NCBI RefSeq assembly: GCF_008326305.1
Contig: NZ_BIXY01000009.1
Coordinates: 51,569 to 115,568 of the forward strand
Direction of reading: 5' to 3'
DNA length: 64,000 bases
From: Dictyobacter arantiisoli
GTDB lineage: Bacteria; Chloroflexota; Ktedonobacteria; Ktedonobacterales; Ktedonobacteraceae
Shown: positions 9,242 through 18,065 of the stretch, piece by piece
Numbering within the stretch: position 1 is the stretch's first letter
How the letters are laid out: each line of letters opens with the position of its first letter
Position numbers and translations under genes: made by a program
The notes under the pieces: model-generated
The model's database searches: none
What the model was told of the DNA's origin: nothing
The model's input: the letters and a program-made list of their open reading frames with translations, nothing else

Positions 9242-9574
9242 TTAATCTAGTTTCTCTTCCTCTTCCTCACCTTTTTCCGCATTGTCCACAATATCCCCGT
9301 CATGAAATAGAATATTTTTGGCTGCTACACGCCATTTTGGCGTACGACGCAAGAGAAATTCTAGATCCATTGAGAAATGCAGGAATTCCTCTTCCTGTGC
9401 ATGGGCCATGATCTTTTTCGCATCAGGATCTAGTTCAATTGAAATACGTTGCTGATACCAGTTAATCGCCTCGCATTCTTCTTGAAGAGAGGTGATGATG
9501 CGAGCAAAAGTGCGTGTCTCGGTTGAAAGTTCTTCGGCCGGTTCATGATATTGATTGGTACCCATTGAATGCAT
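9242..9574 (-). CDS. Encapsulated-ferritin-like (EncFtn) iron-binding protein
   Basis: A 110-residue two-helix ferritin-like protein. From memory, the whole length aligns with Rhodospirillum rubrum EncFtn with a one-residue offset: the N-terminal HEP (10-12), Glu33 and Glu35, Trp39-Tyr40 (INWYQQR), then Glu63 and His66 (AQEEEFLHF) sit where the family has its ferroxidase ligands Glu32, Glu62 and His65. Such proteins form ring decamers that oxidise Fe(II) inside encapsulin nanocompartments. Here the C-terminus is a run of glutamates (EKGEEEEEKLD), and I see no shell-targeting peptide of the LTVGSLRR kind and no encapsulin gene nearby. It may work free in the cytosol or with a shell encoded elsewhere. 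A generic rubrerythrin-like protein is the alternative. Confidence 0.8.
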   Translation of the reverse strand: MHSMGTNQYHEPAEELSTETRTFARIITSLQEECEAINWYQQRISIELDPDAKKIMAHAQEEEFLHFSMDLEFLLRRTPKWRVAAKNILFHDGDIVDNAEKGEEEEEKLD

Positions 9575-10058
9575 TGTATCCTTTCCACAATTGGATCGCC
9601 TATTCAGTCAGGCTTGGTATTTTTTTCATGCGAGCTACTATTAGCACGATATAGCAGGATTTTCAGATGCTCGTTTCCACATTTTTTTACTTCTACTAAC
9701 AGCTAGCCAGGTGGCTATCTCCGTTTTTTACTGGCTGGTAGCCTATTTGTGCTACATGTTATGGTGATCCAAGTTGTTTCAAGTTCATCCATGTTAATAT
9801 ATTCACAACAATAAATATACAAAAAGCCTTCCTCTTTTTGTAAAAAGATTCAGAAACTGTTGGTCTTATCTGGCAACGTAAAAGATCACGATATGTTCTG
9901 AACTACATTATTGTTGCCAAATTTCCTGTTGCGCAATTGACTTCAGCTCGCTATCGCTAGATTGTCATCAGCTTGTTATCAATGTATTACAGCGGAATTG
10001 GCCTTATTTAACCTCTGTTGAACATGTTAACATGTCAAGTTAACGTAAGGACAACTGG
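9575..10058. promoter_or_regulatory. AT-rich divergent regulatory region with a 14-bp palindrome
   Basis: About 480 bp between the EncFtn-like gene and the S53 peptidase gene. ACATGTTAACATGT at 10022-10035 is a perfect palindrome 23 bp upstream of the peptidase start, and an overlapping GTTAAC...GTTAAC pair (10026-10044) extends it. The position fits a repressor or activator site for the peptidase. No ORF is seen in the gap. Confidence 0.45.
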
Positions 10059-11264
10059 ATGAATAGTTATGGTATGCATAGTATTTCCTCGCATGTAAAT
10101 GGCAGTGTAGCTATGGGAGAAAGTACTGAACGGAATTACAAGCGCTCAAACGGCATCTTTATCGGGTCTATCATACTTACTTTCGTACTTCTTACTACAG
10201 CTTTTATTTCAGCAACTGGTGCAAATCCTCACGTACTTAATGGTCCGGCCCGTCTGGTGCCACTGAGAACGCACATCACACATACCCATGCTGCGGCCAA
10301 GCCTGGTGCTATTTCTGGTCTCACGCCACAAGATTTATGGAAAATGTATAATTTACCGGGCATTAATGGAGGTGCCGGGCAAACAATTGCAGAGGTTATT
10401 GATGGTGGTATTCCATCGATGGAATCAGATTTGAATGCCTATAGCCAGCGGTTTGGTTTGCCAGCATGTAATGTTGCCAGTGGTTGTTTGACCATCAAGT
10501 ATCAGGGCGGCAAAAAGATTGCTAAAGGCTATGATCCTGCTGAAGGTATTCTAGATGTTGAGCTTATGCATGCTGTTGCTCCACAGGCAAAAATCTTGCT
10601 CTACATTATGAACTCTGATAACACCTCAATCGCCAGGGGCCCTGCCGATATCATGCAAACTCCTGGATTGAAATCAATCAATATGAGTTATGGTTTTGAT
10701 GGAACTGGCAAGCAATTTGAATCCTTGTATGCCAATAATCCCAATCATGTGGCTCTCTTTGCGGCCTCGGGTGATGATGGTTCTGGTCAGATTACCCCAC
10801 CCTCCATTTATCCAGAGGTGATTGCGGTTGGTGGTACCGTGGTGAGTGGTTCAACAGAATCAGCCTGGAGTGGTTCTGGCGGTGGACGTAGCTCTCTGTA
10901 TGCAGAGCCTGACTATCAAAAGACATATAATATTCCTCAATCGCACGGGCTACGTGGTAATCCCGATGTGGCAGCGGTGGCAGGCACTGAGGTCGTTACC
11001 TATGAAATGGGCAAATGGGCCAGTGAAACTGGCACAAGTGTTGCTGCTCCTATCTGGACTGGTATTGCGGCGCTGGTAAACAAGCCAATCACCGATGATT
11101 TGCTCTATACCCTGGCCAAGAGTCAGCCTGACTCTTTCAATGACATTACCTCTGGCTCCAATGGCTCCTGTGGGTTTGTATGCACCGCGCATCCCGGTTA
11201 TGACTATGTCACCGGCCTGGGTACTCCCAAGAACTTTGTAGCCAATGTCAACGCCATGAAATAG
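10059..11264 (+). CDS. Secreted S53 (sedolisin) family serine-carboxyl peptidase
   Basis: An exported acid-type peptidase. Residues about 32-55 form a hydrophobic signal or anchor segment (GSIILTFVLLTTAFISATG). The catalytic Glu and Asp are in AEGILDVEL (near 162 and 166), the oxyanion Asp in ASGDDGSG (near 237) and the nucleophile in GTSVAAPIW (near 325). The C-terminal calcium site is FNDITSGSNG with GYDYVTGLGTP. At 401 residues it lacks the usual 180-residue activation propeptide: only about 60 residues separate the signal from GLTPQDLWKMYNL. It may be activated differently or have a reduced pro-region. Four Cys in two near pairs could make disulfides. Monocistronic, with a terminator at 11286. 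Confidence 0.88.
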   Translation: MNSYGMHSISSHVNGSVAMGESTERNYKRSNGIFIGSIILTFVLLTTAFISATGANPHVLNGPARLVPLRTHITHTHAAAKPGAISGLTPQDLWKMYNLPGINGGAGQTIAEVIDGGIPSMESDLNAYSQRFGLPACNVASGCLTIKYQGGKKIAKGYDPAEGILDVELMHAVAPQAKILLYIMNSDNTSIARGPADIMQTPGLKSINMSYGFDGTGKQFESLYANNPNHVALFAASGDDGSGQITPPSIYPEVIAVGGTVVSGSTESAWSGSGGGRSSLYAEPDYQKTYNIPQSHGLRGNPDVAAVAGTEVVTYEMGKWASETGTSVAAPIWTGIAALVNKPITDDLLYTLAKSQPDSFNDITSGSNGSCGFVCTAHPGYDYVTGLGTPKNFVANVNAMK

Positions 11265-11285
11265 CCTCTCTGAGAGTGAATATGA

Positions 11286-11309
11286 ACGGGCTAGAGCATT
11301 CTAGCCCGT
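11286..11309 (+). terminator. Intrinsic terminator after the S53 peptidase gene
   Basis: Perfect 10-bp stem ACGGGCTAGA/TCTAGCCCGT with loop GCAT, followed by CATTTCGTTTT. Located 22 bp past the stop. Confidence 0.85.
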
Positions 11310-11391
11310 CATTTCGTTTTATGAGAGGATCGATATTTCATCGGAGTAGAGGTAGGAAGAGTCAGAAAGAGTCAGGAGTATAAAGATTAAA

Positions 11392-11443
11392 GAAGGGTAG
11401 CAATTGAAACTTTCTATTATGAATGTCTCAATTGCTACCCTTC
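11392..11443 (-). terminator. 16-bp hairpin after the LCP gene
   Basis: Arms 11392-11407 and 11428-11443 pair perfectly (GAAGGGTAGCAATTGA) around a 20-nt loop. It lies 46 bp past the stop of the minus-strand LCP gene. No long T-run follows, so termination strength is uncertain. Confidence 0.6.
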
Positions 11444-11488
11444 GATATTCAGATCGAGCGTAACAATTGCTCGGCCTGAATAGACTAC

Positions 11489-12877
11489 TTAGTTGTAGAG
11501 CTTGCTCTGAATATATTCAGAAATGAGGGGCCAGTTTTCTCCTTTGGGAATGACAATCGACTCACCATCGCTGGCGGTTGAGATATCCATGACATTACTG
11601 GTACTCAGGCCAATATGTGCGGTTTTGGGATCATTCAGATCCATTTTTTGTGAGAAGAGTCCCAGATCGGCAAATGACATATTGGTATAAATCGTTTTTT
11701 GCAACGCGTTCATGGCATTGATCAAGCTCGGCCAGGTAGTAATATTGCGTATTTTTCCCAGGGCGGCTTTGATAATCAATTGTTGACGGGCGGAACGGCC
11801 AAAATCGGTCAATTCTGCCTGATTGATGGAGGTGCCCATGCCGCAAACCTCTACTGGTTCGCGAGCACGTGCATATTCAATGGCGGTTGCTCCATCCATA
11901 TGTTGTGTGCCCTTATTAAATTGAACTTTGATCCAACTGGCATCTTTGTTCGCATCATCATTTTTTGGATAGCAAGCATTGAAGGAATCGGGAACGTAGA
12001 CATCAACGCCACCGATAGAATCAATGAAACTTTTAAAACCATTGAAGTCGATGAGCATCCAATTCTTCACGTTCATGCCCGTTACCAGCGAGACTTTTGT
12101 AGCCATGGCATCGCCACCCGCGACGCGATTCTGACTATTGTTTGAGGCTGTTTGATAGACTTCATTGATCTTCGTATAGGCATTGGAATTGGGTGGATTT
12201 CGTACCCAGAGGTCACGCGGCACGGAGACTAACGAGGTGTGCTGGGAGGATGGAATCATACTGACGACGACGATAGAGTCTGTGAGATTCGCGCCATCGT
12301 GGCTTCCACCACCATAGCCTAAAATCAACAAATTCGTGCGGTCACTGGTACTCATATAACCGGTTGTTGTTGTGAGCGGTCCCTGGGTAGAGATGGCTGA
12401 GCCAAAGGCTAGCACGCGCTGTATGGTGGTAAATCCAATCACTGCCAGCACGATAAAGATGACCAGTACACTCAGGCAGCCAATTTTGCGCTTGTTACGT
12501 TTCTTACGCGGTTTGGCTGATCGTGGGCCCTGATTGCCCGGCCCCGGCTGATGCTGTCCTGGTTGATGCGAGGGATATCCCGCAGGCGTCTCTGTCGGTG
12601 GCGTATATGCCCGTTGATTCGCATTGTATGCTGGCCCGGGATTTTGATATGGTGGCTGCACTGGCGACTGTTGTGGATACGACTGCCGCGCATTGGGTGT
12701 TGGTGGATATGGCGGTCGCCCACCTCCCTGAGGAGGTGCAGGCTGCCTGGGTGCCCGGGGCGGTTGTGGTTGATGAAAGCTGCCAAGAACTAATTTTCCT
12801 TGCGGCCCTTGTTCCTGTGGTGGATAGGGAGGAGGTGCATCCGCAGATTCATCTGGCCGATAATAATTATCTGACAT
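11489..12877 (-). CDS. LytR-CpsA-Psr (LCP) family cell-wall glycopolymer ligase
   Basis: A membrane-anchored phosphotransferase that attaches lipid-linked glycopolymers to peptidoglycan. Residues 1-125 are a Pro/Gln-rich cytoplasmic tail ending in a basic patch (KPRKKRNKRK). A single membrane segment follows (IGCLSVLVIFIVLAVIGFTT, near 132-151), then the extracellular LCP domain: TNLLILGYGGG, DLTDSIVVVSM-type core, SVPRDLWV, KINEVYQTA, IDSIGGVDVYVP, and the YARAREP segment with its conserved Arg pair. The length of 462 includes the long tail; the catalytic domain itself is normal. The SD AAAGGA precedes ATG 12877. It fits with the glycan cluster at 28-44 kb as a possible ligation step. Confidence 0.92.
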   Translation of the reverse strand: MSDNYYRPDESADAPPPYPPQEQGPQGKLVLGSFHQPQPPRAPRQPAPPQGGGRPPYPPTPNARQSYPQQSPVQPPYQNPGPAYNANQRAYTPPTETPAGYPSHQPGQHQPGPGNQGPRSAKPRKKRNKRKIGCLSVLVIFIVLAVIGFTTIQRVLAFGSAISTQGPLTTTTGYMSTSDRTNLLILGYGGGSHDGANLTDSIVVVSMIPSSQHTSLVSVPRDLWVRNPPNSNAYTKINEVYQTASNNSQNRVAGGDAMATKVSLVTGMNVKNWMLIDFNGFKSFIDSIGGVDVYVPDSFNACYPKNDDANKDASWIKVQFNKGTQHMDGATAIEYARAREPVEVCGMGTSINQAELTDFGRSARQQLIIKAALGKIRNITTWPSLINAMNALQKTIYTNMSFADLGLFSQKMDLNDPKTAHIGLSTSNVMDISTASDGESIVIPKGENWPLISEYIQSKLYN

Positions 12878-13161
12878 CTTTTATCCTTTACTTTGAATTT
12901 ATAAGTTATATGATGGCATGTCGTTCCTCTGCAGTCAGAAAACCTCGCTCCCACAATGAGCGGACGGGCTTTAAAGACCTACATAGCATCCAATTGATGA
13001 AAATACTATGTACTATGCTTGTTTACAGGGAATATATGCTGAAAAAAAGTTATTGCCTCTTACATAAAGACGAATGAAGCAGAGAGAAGTTTCATCGACT
13101 TGATCGTGGTCATAGTGTATCCCATTGAAGTACTAATTGGATTAAATTTACTGTATGCTGG

Positions 13162-13908
13162 TTAGATTTTGCCATGCCGTTGAGCGACAATCTCTGCCAT
13201 AATGGACAGAGCGATCTCTTCAGGCGTTCTGGCTCCAATATCCAGGCCAATCGGGCCGTGGATGCATTTGATCTGCTCCTCCGTGAGTCCCTGTTGAAGC
13301 AGGCGCTCCGCTCGCTCCGCGCTGGTTTTGCGACTGCCAATTGCCCCAACATATCCCACACGCCGGGTTAGAATAACTTTTAAGGTTGGCTCGTCAAATT
13401 TGGGATCGTGTGTCAATACTGCTACCGATGTGGATGGATAGAGAGTTCTTTGTTGCAGCACTTCATCCGGCCAGGCAACAATCAATTCATTGGCGTGTGG
13501 AAAGCGTTCAGGGGTCGCAAAAGCGGAGCGGGCATCAATGATCACTACGCGGTAGTTGAGCGCCCTGGCGAAGGTTGTGAGTGGAATAGCGATATGTCCG
13601 GCCCCTACGATGATCAATTCTGGTGGCGGTGGGAAGCCTTCAATAAAAACGTCTATCTGTTCCTGTGCCATTGCTGTGTTCTCAAGCGTATAGCTATGGA
13701 TTGCTGCCTTGCCACTCCAGATTGCTTGTTCAGCATCGCTGCTCACGCGTTGATCCAGTTCTGGATCACCAAGCGTGCCATGGGTTACCGCATCTGGATA
13801 GATGAGCAATTTGGCCCCTACATGGTCTGTACCACGTAGCAGGGTTGCTATGGCGATTGCTTGCTCTTGATTCAGGGCTGTACGTAATTCTTCATAGAGT
13901 CCGCTCAT
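13162..13908 (-). CDS. XdhC/CoxI-family protein with C-terminal Rossmann domain
   Basis: A molybdenum-enzyme maturation factor of the XdhC type, thought to bind the Mo cofactor and help its sulfuration and insertion. Residues about 1-90 match the N-terminal XdhC domain but lack its Cys/Gly-rich signature (the VSGGC loop is absent). Residues 95-245 are the XdhC Rossmann domain: ELIIVGAGHIAIPL, VIIDARSAFATPERFP, VLTHDPKFDEPTL, YVGAIGSRKT, HGPIGLDIGARTPEEIALSI. The SD GGAGAG lies before ATG 13908. It is the last gene of the block and follows the small XdhC paralogue by 51 bp. Confidence 0.88.
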   Translation of the reverse strand: MSGLYEELRTALNQEQAIAIATLLRGTDHVGAKLLIYPDAVTHGTLGDPELDQRVSSDAEQAIWSGKAAIHSYTLENTAMAQEQIDVFIEGFPPPPELIIVGAGHIAIPLTTFARALNYRVVIIDARSAFATPERFPHANELIVAWPDEVLQQRTLYPSTSVAVLTHDPKFDEPTLKVILTRRVGYVGAIGSRKTSAERAERLLQQGLTEEQIKCIHGPIGLDIGARTPEEIALSIMAEIVAQRHGKI

Positions 13909-13959
13909 GATCCACTCTCCTCTTTCGTAGCGCCTATGAATATTGACATCCTGTCTTGA

Positions 13960-14277
13960 TTACCAGTCCAGGCGCTCCACGAATACATGGATAGTGCCTC
14001 CACAGGCCAGGCCGATTTTTTCAATATTTTCAGCCTCGCTGATACCAAACTCAAGCATCTGAGGCCGCCCATGTTTGATAACTTCTAGAGCTGTTTGGAC
14101 GACGGCTGGTTCAACGCATCCTCCACTGACAGAGCCCGCTAGCTCGCCCTTTTCGCTAACCGCGAGTTTGGCTCCTGGCTGGCGTGGGGCCGATCCTTGC
14201 ATACTCACAACCGTGGCGATAGCTATCTTTTCGCCACGCGTGCGCCACTTTTCGATATCGGGTAATATGTCTCGCAT
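13960..14277 (-). CDS. Stand-alone XdhC N-terminal domain protein
   Basis: A 105-residue protein carrying only the XdhC_CoxI N-terminal domain: IATVVSMQGSAPRQPGAKL, GSVSGGCVEPAVV with the conserved Cys, and LACGGTIHVFVERLD at the end. ATG 14277 (MRDILPDIEKW) is chosen because GAGGAAAGAG precedes it; the longer frame to 14364 has no SD. It complements the next gene, whose own N-domain lacks the VSGGC loop. Together they look like a full XdhC function split over two polypeptides, which is common in aerobic CO-dehydrogenase-type clusters. Confidence 0.9.
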   Translation of the reverse strand: MRDILPDIEKWRTRGEKIAIATVVSMQGSAPRQPGAKLAVSEKGELAGSVSGGCVEPAVVQTALEVIKHGRPQMLEFGISEAENIEKIGLACGGTIHVFVERLDW

Positions 14278-14366
14278 AGTCTCTTTCCTCTTCCTCAACA
14301 ACAGAACAGGGATTGTTACTTTGTTGGATGCGAACGCACCTGTAGCATAAAGCATCCAGGGCAATT

Positions 14367-15725
14367 CTAATAACGTCGTACAGTTGTTTTACTCCAGTTT
14401 TTAATTGCTTTGCGGCGTGTCGCTTCGCTGCGATCTGGTCGACTATCGTCAATGGCTGCCAGGAGATAGCCAAGGCTAAGCAGGCTATCCAGATTATGAG
14501 ATGGCAGGAAGTCGTCAATAAACGGCAGCGATGTTTTCATGCCTACCGTAAGTGGTCGATAGTCGGGTGAGCCCAGCAATGGATTAAGCCAGATGAGGCG
14601 GTGACAACTGCGCTGTAGACGCCCCATCTCTTCCTGCAGGATGCCTGCCTCTCCACGATCCCAGCCGTCGCTGATGATCAGCACGACCGCACCATGACCC
14701 AGGACACGACGGGCCCAGTGATAATTGAAGTAGTGGAGCGCATCACCAATACGCGTGCCACCAGACCAATCCTGTACTGTTTTCGAGACATCGTGTATCG
14801 CATCATCCACATCGCGCCGTCTGAGTTGTCGTGTGACGCGTGTGAGCCGTGTCCCGAAGACAAAGGCCTCGACATTTAGCAAACCGTTAGATATGGTATG
14901 GATAAAGTGGAGCAGCAGACGCGAATACAGGCTCATAGAGCCGCTGATATCACAGATAATGACCAGGGGGCGTGGTTTTTGTTTTGTCTTGCGCCAGGTC
15001 AATTCTATCATCTCCGCGCCATACTTCAGATTACGTCTAATAATGCGACGCATATCAGGATACGCACCATGGGATGCTGGTGCCTTGCGCCGTGTCATTT
15101 TCTGGCCCAGATTCCAATGCATTTCGGCCATCAAACGTTTGGCTTCCTGAAGCTCTTCCCAGCTATAGTTTTCAAAGTCTTTCTTGCGTAGCTGTTCAAG
15201 CGCGCTATAGGCCATTTCCATGGGAGCGCCTGTATCGTTTTGAGGATCGTCTTGATCGTCTTGCAAGGCTTTACTGCGTTCGGGTGCTTGCTTTTCTCCA
15301 TGGAACTCTTGATGTGTCTCGCTCATTTGCAAATGCTCGGCCAGACGTTTGCGCTCGGAGGGTGGCAAACGCAATGGCTTCCCTTTTTGTTTGAGTCCAG
15401 TATTTGCTGTTTGCTCTGTCTGATTGTTCAATTGCGCGCGCGTGAACCAATAATACTGAAATATCTGCTCGAAGATGGGTTCCTGTTCATGGCGGGTGAG
15501 CAGGCTGCATTTGAGCGCGGCATGAAAATCATCTTTATTGGTCACATCGATGATGTTAAGCGTCTCTGCCAGATCGATAATCTGATGTGGTCCGACATTG
15601 AGTCCTGATTCCCAGAGCAAGCGGCCAAACTCGGTCAGGCGATAGAGCAAACGTTCACCATGCTCAATCTCAGGTTTGGTCTGTGGTAACGCTGTCTGTT
15701 CATCTGCTGGTAGAGGATTATTCAT
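14367..15725 (-). CDS. coxE: CoxE-like VWA-domain protein
   Basis: A 452-residue protein with a C-terminal von Willebrand A domain: the MIDAS motif ICDISGSMSLYS (DxSxS) near residue 245, the Thr of WSGGTRIGDAL, and LIISDGWDRGE. With the MoxR ATPase just upstream it forms the CoxD/CoxE pair that in Oligotropha carboxidovorans matures the [CuSMoO2] active site of CO dehydrogenase. The region 1-220 is helical and charged, as in the family. The ATG overlaps the moxR TGA by one base (TGATG), so the two are translationally coupled. Confidence 0.9.
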   Translation of the reverse strand: MNNPLPADEQTALPQTKPEIEHGERLLYRLTEFGRLLWESGLNVGPHQIIDLAETLNIIDVTNKDDFHAALKCSLLTRHEQEPIFEQIFQYYWFTRAQLNNQTEQTANTGLKQKGKPLRLPPSERKRLAEHLQMSETHQEFHGEKQAPERSKALQDDQDDPQNDTGAPMEMAYSALEQLRKKDFENYSWEELQEAKRLMAEMHWNLGQKMTRRKAPASHGAYPDMRRIIRRNLKYGAEMIELTWRKTKQKPRPLVIICDISGSMSLYSRLLLHFIHTISNGLLNVEAFVFGTRLTRVTRQLRRRDVDDAIHDVSKTVQDWSGGTRIGDALHYFNYHWARRVLGHGAVVLIISDGWDRGEAGILQEEMGRLQRSCHRLIWLNPLLGSPDYRPLTVGMKTSLPFIDDFLPSHNLDSLLSLGYLLAAIDDSRPDRSEATRRKAIKNWSKTTVRRY

Positions 15726-16660
15726 CAGGAGACACCTCGGAGTTTTTGAATGATTTTTCCGATATCGAGTCCTCCGACCTTCAGAATGTCATCTTGATAT
15801 TTAAGCAATGCGCCCAGTGAATCGCGTACAGCTCCTTCAGTCAGTTCTTGTTGATCGAGGGCGAGCAACGAACTCATCCAATCCAATGTTTCTGAGATAC
15901 CAGGGGCTTTATACAATTCCTGATTGCGTAGTTCATGAACAAAATGAGTGACCTGTCTGGCTAAATGCTCAGGAGCCCCTGGCATGCGCGTCAGGATAAT
16001 TTGATATTCTTTTTCCAGGCCTGGAAAATCGATCCAATAGTAGAGGCAACGGCGGCGAAGCGCGTCGTGTATTTCGCGGGTGCGATTTGAGGTAATAATG
16101 ACAAATGGTGGTTCCTTGGCTTGAATAGTGCCAATTTCAGGAATAGTGATCTGGAAGTCGGAGAGCAATTCAAGCAGATAAGCTTCAAATTCCTCGTCGC
16201 TCCGATCTAGCTCATCGATGAGTAGTACCGGCGCTGTGGGATTGGTTGGATCAATGGCCTGGAGGAGGGGACGCTGCATAAGAAACTCAGGGCCAAAGAT
16301 ATCATGCATGGCATCTTGTGGTTTGCCTGCCGTGGTTTCCAGGAGGCGAATGTGTAGCATCTGACGGGTATAGTTCCACTCATAGACGGCGGTATTGATA
16401 TCGATGCCTTCATAGCATTGCAGGCGAATTAAACGGGTATTAAGAAGGGTTGCCAACACTTTGGCAATCTCTGTTTTGCCAACTCCTGGCTCCCCCTCTA
16501 ACAGGAGAGGCTTACGTCGTTTGAGCGCGAGATAGATCGTTGTTGCCAGACTGCGGTCGGCAATATATTGTTGCGCTAACAGTGAGCGTTGGACATCTTC
16601 AATCGTGGCTAAACTGCTGAGATTGTTCAGATGAATATTCCTTGATGCTGTTTGCTCCAA
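15725..16660 (-). CDS. coxD: MoxR-type AAA+ ATPase (CoxD-like)
   Basis: A 311-residue AAA+ ATPase. Walker A is GEPGVGKTE (near residues 57-65), Walker B LLIDELDRSD (near 150), sensor 1 ITSNRTREI, then the lid domain. MoxR proteins act with VWA partners as chaperones for cofactor insertion; CoxD of O. carboxidovorans is needed for the Mo-Cu site. It overlaps the VWA gene by one base. A 96-bp gap separates it from the M29 aminopeptidase gene; it holds a short imperfect hairpin around TTTTTTAAAAA but no strong terminator. Confidence 0.92.
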   Translation of the reverse strand: MEQTASRNIHLNNLSSLATIEDVQRSLLAQQYIADRSLATTIYLALKRRKPLLLEGEPGVGKTEIAKVLATLLNTRLIRLQCYEGIDINTAVYEWNYTRQMLHIRLLETTAGKPQDAMHDIFGPEFLMQRPLLQAIDPTNPTAPVLLIDELDRSDEEFEAYLLELLSDFQITIPEIGTIQAKEPPFVIITSNRTREIHDALRRRCLYYWIDFPGLEKEYQIILTRMPGAPEHLARQVTHFVHELRNQELYKAPGISETLDWMSSLLALDQQELTEGAVRDSLGALLKYQDDILKVGGLDIGKIIQKLRGVS

Positions 16661-16756
16661 CGTAAGCCTCCCTATGGCTAGATAGTTAATCTATACAAAA
16701 GGTGTTTTTTAAAAATAACACATCTTCATTGGGCATTTCATGCGGCGTTTTATCGA

Positions 16757-17860
16757 TTATATCAGAATGGCTCCGTCTTTGAGGAAGAGGGTATCATCAA
16801 TCCATACTTCACCGTTGGTACGTAGATCACAGATCATATCCCAGTGCAGTGCGGAATGATTGATGCCACCGGTTTCCGGATAGCTTTCTCCCAGAGCCAT
16901 ATGTACTGTGCCACCCATTTTCTCATCAAAGAGGATCTGTTTAGTGGGATGGATCACTCCCTTGTTATTTCCAAATGCAAATTCACCGAGATAGCGCGAC
17001 CCGGCATCCAGATTCAGCATCTGATGCAGATAATCTTCTCCCTGGCGAGCAGTGGCTTCGACAACCTTGCCTTCTTTGAATACGAGGCGAACACCTTCTA
17101 CCGAGCGACCATCGTAGATGGCGGGAATATCAAATTGGACCACTCCATTGGCACTATTTTCGACCGGGCCTGTAAAGAATTCACCACTCGGGAAGTTGCG
17201 TTTGCCATCGCTATTGATAAAGATACGATCTTCAATGGAAAGTGTCAGATCAGTACCTGTGCCCAGCACATGCACTTTTTTCTTACCAACCAGCCAATCG
17301 ACATAGTGTTGTTGCTTGCGGGCTAATTCTTTCCAACTGGCAATTGGATCTTCATCGTTGAGGAAGCAGACATTAAAGACAAATTCCTCAAACTCTTTCA
17401 ACGACATGTTGGCATCCTGGGCATAGCCAGTCGTGGGATAAAGTGTCCCGCACCAACGGAAATCTCCGGCCTGCTCGCGCTGGCGAAAACGTGTCGCAAT
17501 GGCATGATTGGCCTGACGGCGTTTGGCTCCCTGAGATGGTGGAACAGTGCTGAGCGCTTTCGGATTGCTGCTGGACTGAATGCTCAGGCGTGCATTGGCC
17601 TTTTCGGCTAATGTCAGGGCGAGCGGTGATGGTGTCATCAACTGGCTATCATTTCCCTCACGTAACAGGATTTCATTGAGACCCTCCAGTTCAATCAATG
17701 GAACTGGATGTGCCCCGACATGCAGCGCTTCGCGGTATACCGCCTCGATTAACGGGGCAGCCAGCGGCGTCGCCTGGATGGAGAGAATATCTCCTGGTTT
17801 GAGGTACAGACAGTAGTGAACCAATGTGTGAGCCCAGCGCTCAATACGAATATCCTTCAT
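16757..17860 (-). CDS. M29-family metallo-aminopeptidase
   Basis: A 367-residue protein of the AmpS/PepS/aminopeptidase T family, cytosolic enzymes with a two-metal site that remove N-terminal residues. Recognisable segments are ERWAHTLVHYCLYLKPGD at the start, GTDLTLSIEDR, FPSGEFFTGPVENSANG, LDAGSRYLGEFAFGNN, and the metal-binding end MALGESYPETGGINHSALHWDMICDLR. The length is a little short of the usual 400. It sits between coxM and the maturation genes with terminator-like DNA before it (18003-18054), so it may not belong to the Mo-enzyme pathway. Its function there is unknown. Confidence 0.9.
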   Translation of the reverse strand: MKDIRIERWAHTLVHYCLYLKPGDILSIQATPLAAPLIEAVYREALHVGAHPVPLIELEGLNEILLREGNDSQLMTPSPLALTLAEKANARLSIQSSSNPKALSTVPPSQGAKRRQANHAIATRFRQREQAGDFRWCGTLYPTTGYAQDANMSLKEFEEFVFNVCFLNDEDPIASWKELARKQQHYVDWLVGKKKVHVLGTGTDLTLSIEDRIFINSDGKRNFPSGEFFTGPVENSANGVVQFDIPAIYDGRSVEGVRLVFKEGKVVEATARQGEDYLHQMLNLDAGSRYLGEFAFGNNKGVIHPTKQILFDEKMGGTVHMALGESYPETGGINHSALHWDMICDLRTNGEVWIDDTLFLKDGAILI

Positions 17861-18002
17861 GCTCGTTCTATCTTTCTAGTTGTGGGTAGGTCGGGTCGCG
17901 AACCATCCCTGTCGTTAAAGGTTCCTTTTATCGATTGTATATGCAACTCTATTTTTGTTTGTACTATCGATTTTACCTTCTATTATACATAGTTTTGGTT
18001 GC

Positions 18003-18054
18003 AAAAGGGAAAAGGTGAGGGCCTGCTATCGTTCTTCTATCCCTTTTCCCTTTT
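18003..18054 (-). terminator. Hairpin after coxM
   Basis: AAAAGGGAAAAGG (18003-18015) pairs perfectly with CCTTTTCCCTTTT (18042-18054) around a 26-nt loop. On the minus strand the 3' arm ends in CCCTTTT, so it is self-supplying a short T-run. It divides coxSLM from the M29 gene. Confidence 0.6.
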
Positions 18055-18065
18055 CAATCACCAGA

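Noticed and set aside
12523..13077. 184-codon plus-strand ORF antisense to the LCP gene
   Set aside because: It is a shadow of the Pro/Gln-rich tail of the LCP protein; the repetitive codons keep the other strand open by chance.
13162..14277. A single XdhC gene broken by a frameshift
   Set aside because: Both genes have their own SD and complete domain ends, and separate XdhC-N and XdhC proteins are common in CO-dehydrogenase-type clusters.
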